From Proteobacteria bacterium UBA5122 (lineage in GTDB: Bacteria; Pseudomonadota; Gammaproteobacteria; Tenderiales; Tenderiaceae), in the NCBI GenBank assembly GCA_002415485.1, contig DHYU01000007.1:70740-115851 (forward strand): a stretch of DNA of 45,112 nucleotides. Direction: 5' to 3'. The notes beneath the pieces were generated by a model, which did not search any database, was not told the DNA's origin, and saw nothing but the letters and a program-made list of their open reading frames with translations. Positions 38,381-45,112 of the stretch are shown one piece after another. Position 1 is the stretch's first letter. Every line of letters begins with the position of its first letter. The position numbers were made by a program, and so were the translations under genes.

Positions 38381-39555
38381 TGAAATTCGTGCTGCCCAAG
38401 CAAAGTGCATTTACCGAAAACGAAGAGGCGCTACTGACGATGGTGTTGGATTCGTTGGTGGGCGGTGTAATCGTTATTGATGACCATAAACGTGTGATTA
38501 TCTGGAATGACTGGATGAAAATGTCATCTGGAATAGAAGTTACGCAAGCAAAGTGTAGAGGGTTGTTTGAGTTGTTTCCTCAGTTGGCAGGTTCTCGGAT
38601 AGAACAATCCGTTGATGATTGTCTTGTGCGTGGCAATGCCAGTCTTTTATCACATGCGCTGATGCGTGAGAGCTTTCCATTGGTTGGTATCAAGAATCAA
38701 GAACCTATCCAACAGGTGATTTACATCAAGCCTGTGATGCCAACAGGCAAGCGTCGTCATTGCATCGTGCAGATTGCAGATGTGACTGCGGCTGTGAAGC
38801 GGGAGCATCAATTGCGCTCGGCAACGAGTAGCGCCTTGAGTGCGCAGCAAGCTGCTGAGGAATTGGCTGCGCTGAAGTCCGGTTTTATCTCTGTGGTGAG
38901 TCATGAGCTCAGGACTCCATTGACATCGATTCGCGGGTCATTGTCCTTGGTGAGTAATGGCGTAGTGGGTGCTGTGCCAAAGAAAGTGCACGATCTTCTG
39001 CAGGTCGCGGATCGCAATGCCGGACGCTTGTTGGCGTTGATCAGCGATATTCTCGATATGGATAAGTTCGAGTCGGGGAAGATGAAGTTCGACTTCCAAA
39101 GGATGTCGGTGCGCTCTCTGCTCGAACAGGCGGTGGAAGGGAATGATGGTTATGCACGTGCCCATTGCGTCAGTTTTGACTTGTTTCCCATTGCGGATGA
39201 CTTATATGTGAGTATCGATGACAATAGAATGCTGCAAGTGATGAGTAATTTGATGTCTAATGCCGCCAAGTATGAACCCAGTGGTGGCGTGGTGGAGCTG
39301 TCGGTGGCCAAACGCGGCAAGCATGTCAGGATCTCAGTCGTCGATCATGGGCCGGGTATTCCAGAGAAATTTAAAAGCCGTATGTTCGAAAAGTTCTCGC
39401 AAGCCGATACGGGCGACACCCGCAAACTTGGAGGGACTGGATTAGGTTTGGTGATTAGCAAGGCCATTGTCGAGAGCCACAACGGCGTAATCGGATTTTA
39501 TTCGGACCCCAATCGGCGCACCGAGTTTTATATAGACTTACCGATTGTACCCTGA
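38380..39555 (+). CDS. Cytoplasmic PAS-domain sensor histidine kinase
   Basis: The product is 391 residues with a GTG start that shares one base with the preceding TAG. Residues 15-140 are a PAS-like sensor (G-V-I-V-I-D-D-H-K-R-V-I-I-W-N). A helix leads to the phosphoacceptor box F-I-S-V-V-S-H-E-L-R-T-P-L with H175. The ATPase has the N box L-M-S-N-A-A-K-Y, G1 D-H-G-P-G-I-P and G2 G-G-T-G-L-G-L. There is no membrane helix, so the signal is intracellular. It probably phosphorylates the single-domain regulator encoded two genes upstream. Confidence 0.93.
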   Translation: MKFVLPKQSAFTENEEALLTMVLDSLVGGVIVIDDHKRVIIWNDWMKMSSGIEVTQAKCRGLFELFPQLAGSRIEQSVDDCLVRGNASLLSHALMRESFPLVGIKNQEPIQQVIYIKPVMPTGKRRHCIVQIADVTAAVKREHQLRSATSSALSAQQAAEELAALKSGFISVVSHELRTPLTSIRGSLSLVSNGVVGAVPKKVHDLLQVADRNAGRLLALISDILDMDKFESGKMKFDFQRMSVRSLLEQAVEGNDGYARAHCVSFDLFPIADDLYVSIDDNRMLQVMSNLMSNAAKYEPSGGVVELSVAKRGKHVRISVVDHGPGIPEKFKSRMFEKFSQADTGDTRKLGGTGLGLVISKAIVESHNGVIGFYSDPNRRTEFYIDLPIVP

Positions 39556-39635
39556 TTGGAGTGTCTTTCTATTGTTGTCGCACATGAGGTAGGGATTGGG
39601 TAAAGTATTATCTGATCAATTTTGGACCTCGTTCG

Positions 39636-39938
39636 ATGCGCCCGGGCATAATTAAGCTGCTACAGCGTATTTTCATTCTGGTGTTTCCCTTGCTACTGAC
39701 GCCTGTGTGGGTGTGGCTGATTGCTGCCGGTCATCTCAATTTGGGTGCAGGTGAGAAGGATGTGCTCTATTTGGGGCCATGGTTGTTATGGGCATTATTG
39801 TTCATCGTCACTGGCGCAGTGATTTGGCGTAAGTATGTCGTGACCCGTACCTGGGTGTTGCGGAGTTTGTCGTTTTCGTTTGCAGTATTGATACTGTTGT
39901 GGGTGGTATTGGTGTTGTTTGTCTTTTTGATGATGTAG
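39636..39938 (+). CDS. Small three-helix membrane protein, unknown
   Basis: The product is 100 residues. Three hydrophobic segments are near 11-30, 48-65 and 76-98, with basic residues between the last two (W-R-K-Y-V-V-T-R). No family is recognised. It ends three bases before the next start codon, so the two are probably co-transcribed. Function unknown. Confidence 0.78.
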   Translation: MRPGIIKLLQRIFILVFPLLLTPVWVWLIAAGHLNLGAGEKDVLYLGPWLLWALLFIVTGAVIWRKYVVTRTWVLRSLSFSFAVLILLWVVLVLFVFLMM

Positions 39939-39941
39939 GTC

Positions 39942-40835
39942 ATGTCTGTGTTTAATGCCCAAGAGCTTGAGGAATATCTGCGGTGTGTGCTGAACAGTTA
40001 TCAGCGCCTGCTTGGGCGGCCGTTGATCGATTGTGGTGCGGGTGCATTTCGTCCAGATCTGGATGCGGCTGACTTCGTGTTGCTCTCCCACGGTACTGAA
40101 GATGATCCGGTGTTTAACTTTGGCAATCAGCGGGCCTTGGCTTTGTTTGGTTTCGAGTTTGATGCGTTCTGCCAATTGCCATCGCGTTTTTCGGCCGAGC
40201 CGATCAATCGGGATGCACGCACTGCATTGTTACGGCGTGTGACTGAGCACGGTTATATCGATAATTATTCCGGTGTGCGGGTGGCGCGTGATGGTCGGCG
40301 GTTTGAGATCTCGGAGGCGATCGTATGGAATGTCGAGGATGATGAAGGGCGTTATCTTGGCCAGGCGGCTGTGTTCTCTCGTTGGAGAGAATTGATGCCA
40401 GCGCTGTTTGCTTACGGCACCTTGATGTGCGATGAGATCATGCAGCGGGTGTGTGGTCAGCAACTGCAATCAATCCCTGCCAGGTTGACCGGTTATCAAA
40501 GGTGGCAGGTGTTGGCAGAGGAATACCCGGCGATCGTTGCCGCCGCGGGGCAGTCCGTGAACGGTGTGTTGTACGACGGGTTGAATGCAGAGGGTTGGCG
40601 ACGGTTGGATGCGTTTGAGGGCGATGAATATCAGCGTATGTCATTGGATGTTTTGGTTGAAGGTGGATTATGCCGCGCCGATGTCTATGTGTTTCAACAG
40701 GATCGGTTACACCGACTGAGTGAGCAGCCTTGGGACTTTGAGGCATTTTTACGCGAGGGTGGGCGCGAACGCTTTGAGGCACGCTATCGTGGATATGCGC
40801 AGATTGATGCAGTTATGCCTGGGGACGGGCAATGA
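39942..40835 (+). CDS. MEKHLA domain fused to gamma-glutamylcyclotransferase (AIG2-like) domain
   Basis: The product is 297 residues. Residues 1-150 match the PAS-related MEKHLA domain: L-L-S-H-G-T-E-D-D-P-V-F-N-F-G-N-Q-R-A-L-A-L-F, L-P-S-R-F-S-A-E, Y-S-G-V-R-V-A, G-R-R-F-E-I, and G-Q-A-A-V-F-S-R-W. Residues 155-290 match the GGCT/AIG2 fold: F-A-Y-G-T-L-M, G-Y-Q-R-W-Q-V, V-N-G-V-L-Y, and L-D-A-F-E-G-D-E-Y, with the expected acidic residue. GGCT-type enzymes release 5-oxoproline from gamma-glutamyl amines. The joining of the two is unusual in my experience. It overlaps the next gene by four bases. Confidence 0.85.
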   Translation: MSVFNAQELEEYLRCVLNSYQRLLGRPLIDCGAGAFRPDLDAADFVLLSHGTEDDPVFNFGNQRALALFGFEFDAFCQLPSRFSAEPINRDARTALLRRVTEHGYIDNYSGVRVARDGRRFEISEAIVWNVEDDEGRYLGQAAVFSRWRELMPALFAYGTLMCDEIMQRVCGQQLQSIPARLTGYQRWQVLAEEYPAIVAAAGQSVNGVLYDGLNAEGWRRLDAFEGDEYQRMSLDVLVEGGLCRADVYVFQQDRLHRLSEQPWDFEAFLREGGRERFEARYRGYAQIDAVMPGDGQ

Positions 40836-41380
40836 CGGGGTTGATTGATCAGTTCTATCGGGATCGAATTGCCGATTTGCACCGACAACTGGGGATTGCG
40901 GATGATTACGCCGAGTGTCATAAGCTGGGTTTACAGCCTGAGGCGACTGCGGTCGTATCCATCGGGCTGGACATGTTCGGTCGCGAGCGCTTTTTGACCC
41001 AGGATGCTGCATCGGCGTGGCTGCGGATGCAGCAGGCGGCGGCAAACGACGGTGTGGTCTTGCAGGTCGTCAGCGCCTTTCGTGATGTGGCGTATCAGGC
41101 GATGTTGTTGCAGAAGAAGCTGGATCATGGGCAAACGATGGCGGAGATTCTGCAGGCCAGCGCCGCGCCAGGCTATAGCGAACATCACACCGGTCGGGCA
41201 TTGGACCTAAGCACGCCGGGGTATGACGTATTGGAAGAGTGTTTTGAAGACAGTCCGGCCTTTGCCTGGTTACAGGCGCATGCGGCGGACTATGGATTTT
41301 ATCTCTCGTATGCCCGTGACAACTGCCATGGCATCACCTACGAACCTTGGCACTGGTGTTGGCGAGACGGCGCAGGTTGA
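40832..41380 (+). CDS. D-alanyl-D-alanine carboxypeptidase, VanY/M15B family
   Basis: The product is 182 residues. The zinc-peptidase marks are V-S-A-F-R, P-G-Y-S-E-H-H-T-G-R-A-L-D-L (metal His and Asp) and Y-E-P-W-H-W (catalytic Glu and third ligand). Such enzymes trim the last D-alanine of peptidoglycan stem peptides. No signal peptide is seen, which is odd for a cell-wall enzyme. It overlaps the MEKHLA-GGCT gene by four bases and converges with mltD. Confidence 0.9.
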   Translation: MTGLIDQFYRDRIADLHRQLGIADDYAECHKLGLQPEATAVVSIGLDMFGRERFLTQDAASAWLRMQQAAANDGVVLQVVSAFRDVAYQAMLLQKKLDHGQTMAEILQASAAPGYSEHHTGRALDLSTPGYDVLEECFEDSPAFAWLQAHAADYGFYLSYARDNCHGITYEPWHWCWRDGAG

Positions 41381-41409
41381 GTCTGTCGCCGTGTCATTCA
41401 GATGCCGGG

Positions 41410-43230
41410 CTAGATGTTCTCTGATGGCTGCGTGATGTCGACGTAGACTACCAACTTTTGTCCCGGTTGCAGATACTTGCCGCGTGCGCTGGGATTCCAG
41501 TTCCGCAACTCCGAGACGCTGACATTAAAGCGTTGTGAAATCCGTGCCAGCGAATCACCGTTGCGTACTTGGTAATTGATCTTTTGGGTGGCCATTTTTC
41601 CCAGTGGATTGCTGCTGGGAAGCTCGGTTGCGGCCAGTGGTGTGCCGCCTTTGCCGCCTTGAGTCCAGATCACCAATTGTTGGCCGAGGCGTAGTGTGTC
41701 AGTTGGTGCCATTCCATTCCAGGCGGCCAGTTCGCGTACGCCAACCTTGTGCTGGGTGGCGATACCCCATAACGTGTCGCCACGTGCAACCACATGGACG
41801 CGCTTGCGATCACCTTTGGGCGTGTTTTGTTGGGTGGCCAGTCGTTGATCGGCGCTGAGGGCGTAGTTGCCTTTGGCCTTGCTGGCGGTAGGGATGAGCA
41901 GGTGTTTTCCAGTATGGATGGTATTGTCGCGAAGCTGGTTGGCGCGGCGTAGGGCACCCGGCGTGGTTTTGTATTTTTTGGCGATGGTGCCGAGGGTTTC
42001 GCCGTCGCGAATCTTGTGGCGAACCCAGCGCACGCGGTCTTTTTTGGGCAATGCGGCAAGTTGGGTTTTAAAGTTGTTGATCTTGTCCAGCGGCAGCAAC
42101 AGGCGATGCGGGCCGGCAGGTGAGGTCGCCCAGCGGTTGTAGCCGGGGTTCAGAATATAGAGTTCATCCAGTGTCAGGCCGGCCATGTTGGCAGCTATGG
42201 CCAGGTCGAGCTGAGAGCCGAGGTCCACTTGGCCGACAACCGCTTTATTGGGGATGTGGGGCAGGGTGATGCCGTATTTGTCTGGCTCGGCGATGATGCT
42301 GGAGATGCCGAGCAGTTTAGGTACGTAGCCGCGGGTCTCGCGCGGTAGTTTGAGATCCCAGAATTCAACACCTTTGCCGGCCTGTTGGTTATTGCGTACG
42401 GAGCGGGCGACATTACCTTCGCCGGTGTTGTAGGCGGCGAGTGCCAACAACCAATCGCCGTCGAAGTGCTGGTGCAACAATTCGAGGTAATCGAGGGCGG
42501 CCTTGGTGGCGGCATAGATGTCGCGGCGGCCGTCATACCACCAGTCGATCTTGAGGCCGAAGCGGGTTGCGGTGCCAGGGATAAATTGCCAGATGCCAGC
42601 GGCGCGGCCGTGGGAATAGGCGAACGGTTGGAAGGCGCTTTCGACCACTGGCAACAGCACGATCTCCATCGGCATGCCGCGCTTCTCCACTTCTTCAACG
42701 ATGTGATGCAAGTAGGGGCGTGAGCGTTCGAAGGTGCGGTCGATGTAGGCCTGGTTGCGCGCGAACCAATCGCGGTCGGCAATGACGCCGGGGTGATCGG
42801 CATCTGGTAATGCATAGCCAGCGCGGATGCGTTGCCAGATATCATCGTTGACGGTGGCATCCAGTGTGGTTTCATTACTATCATCGCTGTTCGTGATAGC
42901 GGCTTCATCACTGACTATTTCGTCGTCGCTGTGTTCGAGTTCGACTATTTCGCTGTCGCTGGATTCGTCGACATCCTCAACTGCATGTGCGGCCGCATGT
43001 TCACGGGCATCTTCGATGCTGGCGAATTCTGTTTCCGTATCTTGCGTGATTGTGATGGTCTGTGTGTCGACGGCCGGTTCATGATCGACATCATTTGTAT
43101 GCAGTTCAATGTCGGCGCTAGGCGCGGGTGCCGAGGCCTGATGCTGGGCACAGGCGCTGAGGAGCAGGCTGCTGGCCACCAGACAGCCGAGCACGGCAAT
43201 GCGGCGGGATGGATGGCTGTGTTGGCTCAT
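41410..43230 (-). CDS. mltD: Membrane-bound lytic murein transglycosylase D with three LysM domains
   Basis: The product is 606 residues from the ATG at 43230; upstream in-frame sequence lacks sense. A lipobox L-L-S-A-C places Cys 27 as the lipid anchor. An acidic linker of about 100 residues (E-D-V-D-E-S-S-D, E-H-S-D-D-E) follows. The lytic domain has P-V-V-E-S-A-F-Q-P-F-A-Y-S with the catalytic Glu, then G-I-W-Q-F-I-P-G-T-A. Three LysM repeats lie near 400-445, 475-520 and 545-592. It cleaves glycan strands of peptidoglycan in the periplasm. The acidic linker is longer than in E. coli. Confidence 0.95.
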   Translation of the reverse strand: MSQHSHPSRRIAVLGCLVASSLLLSACAQHQASAPAPSADIELHTNDVDHEPAVDTQTITITQDTETEFASIEDAREHAAAHAVEDVDESSDSEIVELEHSDDEIVSDEAAITNSDDSNETTLDATVNDDIWQRIRAGYALPDADHPGVIADRDWFARNQAYIDRTFERSRPYLHHIVEEVEKRGMPMEIVLLPVVESAFQPFAYSHGRAAGIWQFIPGTATRFGLKIDWWYDGRRDIYAATKAALDYLELLHQHFDGDWLLALAAYNTGEGNVARSVRNNQQAGKGVEFWDLKLPRETRGYVPKLLGISSIIAEPDKYGITLPHIPNKAVVGQVDLGSQLDLAIAANMAGLTLDELYILNPGYNRWATSPAGPHRLLLPLDKINNFKTQLAALPKKDRVRWVRHKIRDGETLGTIAKKYKTTPGALRRANQLRDNTIHTGKHLLIPTASKAKGNYALSADQRLATQQNTPKGDRKRVHVVARGDTLWGIATQHKVGVRELAAWNGMAPTDTLRLGQQLVIWTQGGKGGTPLAATELPSSNPLGKMATQKINYQVRNGDSLARISQRFNVSVSELRNWNPSARGKYLQPGQKLVVYVDITQPSENI

Positions 43231-43287
43231 GTCGCGTTGTCCTAAATTAAACGGCGGATACGATTTCGTGTGCGCATTGTACAACAC

Positions 43288-44052
43288 TCAGGCCAAACTG
43301 CTCTTCCATTTGCGAAGTGCCGTGACGATTTCGAGATCGCTGCCGAGCTGCGCACCCGCCCATTGTTCAACAGCCGCCTTAACGGTGGCTGACTGGTAGC
43401 GTAGAAACGGGTTGATGCTGCATTCCAAACCGAGTGTCGTCGGCACGGTTGGTTTGCCTGCGGCGCGCAGGGCATACACCTGTTCTGCGTAGCGTTGTAG
43501 ATCCTTGTTCTCCGGTTCGACCAGGGTTGCAAATGTCAGATTGGCAGCGGTGTATTCATGTGCACAATACACTTGGGTTTTATCGGGCAAGCATCTGATT
43601 TTATTTAGGGATTGGTAGAGTTGGGCATAGCTGCCGTCATGAAGTTTGCCGCAGCCGGCGGAGAACAGGGCGTCGCCGCAAAACAGCATGTCATCGCCAT
43701 AAAAGCTGATGTGGCCTTTGCGATGGCCGGGGGTGTCGAGCACCTGGAGTGTGAGGTCGCCGAGGGTGATGGTGTCGCCTTCGGCGAGCATGTGGTCCAG
43801 GTGCGGTACGCGGTCGTGGGTGGGGCCGTAGACGGGGACCCGGTGGTAGGCCAACATGTCACCGATGCCGCCGATGTGGTCCCAACAGCCGTGGGTGATC
43901 AGGATCGCACCGAGGCGGAGTTGGTGGCGTTCGAGATAGTCGATCACGGGCTGGGCGAGGCCGGGGTCGACGATGGCGACATGGCGCTCGCCAAATTCGA
44001 TGGCCCAAACGTAGTTGTCCTCGAAAATGGGGATGGGATGAACCGGGTGCAT
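43288..44052 (-). CDS. gloB: Hydroxyacylglutathione hydrolase (glyoxalase II) with His-to-Cys change in metal motif
   Basis: The product is 254 residues from the ATG at 44052. It is a metallo-beta-lactamase fold with the glyoxalase II C-terminal domain ending near N-P-F-L-R. The metal motif reads T-H-G-C-W-D-H at 53-59, where the family has T-H-x-H-x-D-H, so the second histidine is replaced by Cys 56. Other ligands are intact: H110 in T-P-G-H, the Asp in F-C-G-D-A-L-F-S-A-G-C-G, and the His in C-A-H-E-Y-T. It hydrolyses S-lactoylglutathione to lactate and glutathione. The gene lies between mltD and a methyltransferase gene as in enterobacteria. Confidence 0.93.
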   Translation of the reverse strand: MHPVHPIPIFEDNYVWAIEFGERHVAIVDPGLAQPVIDYLERHQLRLGAILITHGCWDHIGGIGDMLAYHRVPVYGPTHDRVPHLDHMLAEGDTITLGDLTLQVLDTPGHRKGHISFYGDDMLFCGDALFSAGCGKLHDGSYAQLYQSLNKIRCLPDKTQVYCAHEYTAANLTFATLVEPENKDLQRYAEQVYALRAAGKPTVPTTLGLECSINPFLRYQSATVKAAVEQWAGAQLGSDLEIVTALRKWKSSLA

Positions 44053-44165
44053 AGGCTGTTCTTCATGGCTGCTTTTGGGCACAATGCTGACAAGCGACTG
44101 CGGGCGCGTCAAGGGATGGCGGACGCGGATAATAGCCCTATAAATTTTCAAGAATTCAAGGTCTT

Positions 44166-44960
44166 ATGATCACAAAGCTCAGACGCTGCGAGATTAATGT
44201 CTTCCGCCACGATCTGCGCGGCTGGTACAACCGGCCGCTCGGGCAGCAGTTGTTGGCAGAAGAGCGGCAGCAGATGGAGCGTGTGCTGGCCAATCTGTTT
44301 GGTTATCACATCCTGCAGGTGGGGTGTCTGTTGGGGGATGATCTGCTGGCCTATAGCCGGATCCCGCACAAGGTGCTGTTGGACCCGGATGCCACCCGTC
44401 GCACCTTGATCCCCGGCGCCTATGTCTACCCGGATTCCCTGCCGATCGCGACCGACAGCGTCGATGTGGTGCTGCTGCCGCATACGCTGGAGTTTGAACG
44501 TAATCCGCATCAGATCCTGCGCGAGGCCGATCGGGTGTTGATCCCAGAGGGGCATGTGGTGGTGATGGGCTTCAATCCGTGGAGCCTGTGGGGCATGGCC
44601 TCACTGCTGCGTGGGCGCAAACGCAAGGCGCCGTGGTGCGCCAATTTTCTCAGCCCGAACCGGATTCGCGATTGGGTCGAGCTACTTGGCTTCGATGTGG
44701 TGCGGGTCGAGCATTTTTTCTTTCGGCCGCCGTTACAGCATCGCGCTATCATGGCCCGCTGTAATCTGATGGAGCGGCTGGGCAGTCGTTTTTGGCCGCG
44801 TCTGTCGGGCGTCTATATATTGGTGGCGAAGAAGCGCGTGACGACCATCACGCCGATCAAGGAGCGCTGGCGCAAGGCGCGGCCGGGGGTTGGCGGGCTG
44901 GTGCAGCCGACGACGCGCGGTCGTGCCGTGTCTTCGCAATCATCTGGAGAAGTGAAATAG
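44166..44960 (+). CDS. SAM-dependent methyltransferase, YafS-like
   Basis: The product is 264 residues. A Rossmann methyltransferase pattern is visible: I-L-Q-V-G-C-L-L-G-D-D-L (motif I, with the usual G-x-G-x-G changed), S-L-P-I-A-T-D-S-V-D-V-V-L-L-P-H-T-L-E-F, and L-R-E-A-D-R-V-L-I-P-E-G. The tail is basic. Its position between gloB and rnhA is that of E. coli yafS, whose substrate is not established. It is divergent from gloB, with 113 bases between the start codons, and ends two bases before rnhA. Confidence 0.88.
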   Translation: MITKLRRCEINVFRHDLRGWYNRPLGQQLLAEERQQMERVLANLFGYHILQVGCLLGDDLLAYSRIPHKVLLDPDATRRTLIPGAYVYPDSLPIATDSVDVVLLPHTLEFERNPHQILREADRVLIPEGHVVVMGFNPWSLWGMASLLRGRKRKAPWCANFLSPNRIRDWVELLGFDVVRVEHFFFRPPLQHRAIMARCNLMERLGSRFWPRLSGVYILVAKKRVTTITPIKERWRKARPGVGGLVQPTTRGRAVSSQSSGEVK

Positions 44961-44962
44961 AA

Positions 44963-45112
44963 GTGGTTGAAATTTATACAGATGGAGCCTGCCGCGGTAA
45001 TCCTGGGCCGGGTGGTTGGGGTGCGATTCTGCGCTACAAAGGGGTGGAGAAAGAGCTCTTTGGCGGTGAGGCGGAGACGACCAATAACCGCATGGAGCTG
45101 ATGGCGGCCATC
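44963..45112 (+). CDS. rnhA: Ribonuclease HI, N-terminal part (3' end outside window)
   Basis: The first 50 codons are present, starting with GTG two bases after the previous stop. The sequence has Y-T-D-G-A-C-R-G-N-P-G-P-G-G-W-G-A-I-L-R-Y, with the first catalytic Asp, and ends T-T-N-N-R-M-E-L-M-A-A-I, with the catalytic Glu. The enzyme cuts RNA in RNA-DNA hybrids. The reading frame runs off the end of the window. Confidence 0.96.
   Translation, partial: MVEIYTDGACRGNPGPGGWGAILRYKGVEKELFGGEAETTNNRMELMAAI

Noticed and set aside
1..45112. CRISPR arrays, tRNA or rRNA genes
   Set aside because: I saw no regularly spaced repeats and no cloverleaf or rRNA-like sequence on either strand.

Overview
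The window looks like chromosomal DNA of a free-living gammaproteobacterium that is not an enterobacterium. The order mltD, gloB, yafS-like methyltransferase, rnhA at the right end is the gammaproteobacterial arrangement, and cmoM, slyD, purE-purK, hemP and parvulin ppiC fit the same group. Base composition is uneven. The housekeeping block at about 15-25 kb is visibly GC-rich. The heme block (5.6-14.8 kb) and the nitrogen block (26-39.5 kb) are more AT-rich and look like accessory regions.

Layout. 1-4.2 kb: the 3' end of a type I restriction-modification locus (hsdM end, complete mosaic hsdS, a gene of unknown function, and a PD-(D/E)XK nuclease with a possible PUA/EVE-like C-terminal domain). 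4.2-5.4 kb: a lipoprotein cytochrome c, two small proteins, and a 311-base stretch with a strong hairpin. 5.6-14.8 kb: an iron/heme block headed by a near-consensus Fur box. Its genes encode an unknown Cys-motif protein, HemP, a TonB-dependent receptor, a lipoprotein with two HmuY-like domains, an ExbB-like channel, a DUF2149-like protein, and a very large CobN-like protein (HmuS type) predicted to lie in the periplasm. 14.9-26.1 kb: mostly housekeeping genes (ppiC, pepD, CPBP protease, UPF0149/SEC-C, cytochrome c peroxidase, 4Fe-4S protein, cmoM, purK, purE, slyD, LPP20-like secreted protein, mobA, moaB).

26.3-39.6 kb: a nitrogen-related regulon, the most interesting part. A sigma-54 promoter precedes a NasT-type ANTAR gene. 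After it comes a textbook ANTAR target leader: two hairpins with A1/G4 hexaloops, then an intrinsic terminator. The leader feeds an unusual electron-transfer operon: (i) a NirB-like FAD/NAD oxidoreductase fused to a BFD [2Fe-2S] domain and a membrane cytochrome-b-like domain; (ii) a membrane-anchored cytochrome with 11 heme motifs whose C-terminal part resembles the octaheme HAO family; (iii) a Tll0287-like monoheme lipoprotein; (iv) an outer-membrane porin. A second sigma-54 promoter drives a NrtABC-type transporter followed by a soluble NIT-like protein. That arrangement looks like a NasR sensor split from its ANTAR output. A response regulator, CheC-like phosphatase and histidine kinase operon follows. 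I infer a NAD(P)H-driven route for periplasmic reduction of a nitrogen oxyanion or hydroxylamine under nitrogen control. No nitrate reductase or siroheme nitrite reductase is present in the window.

39.6-45.1 kb: a small membrane protein, a MEKHLA-gamma-glutamylcyclotransferase fusion, a VanY-type carboxypeptidase, mltD, gloB with an unusual metal-ligand substitution, a methyltransferase, and the start of rnhA. I saw no tRNA, rRNA, CRISPR array or intact insertion sequence.
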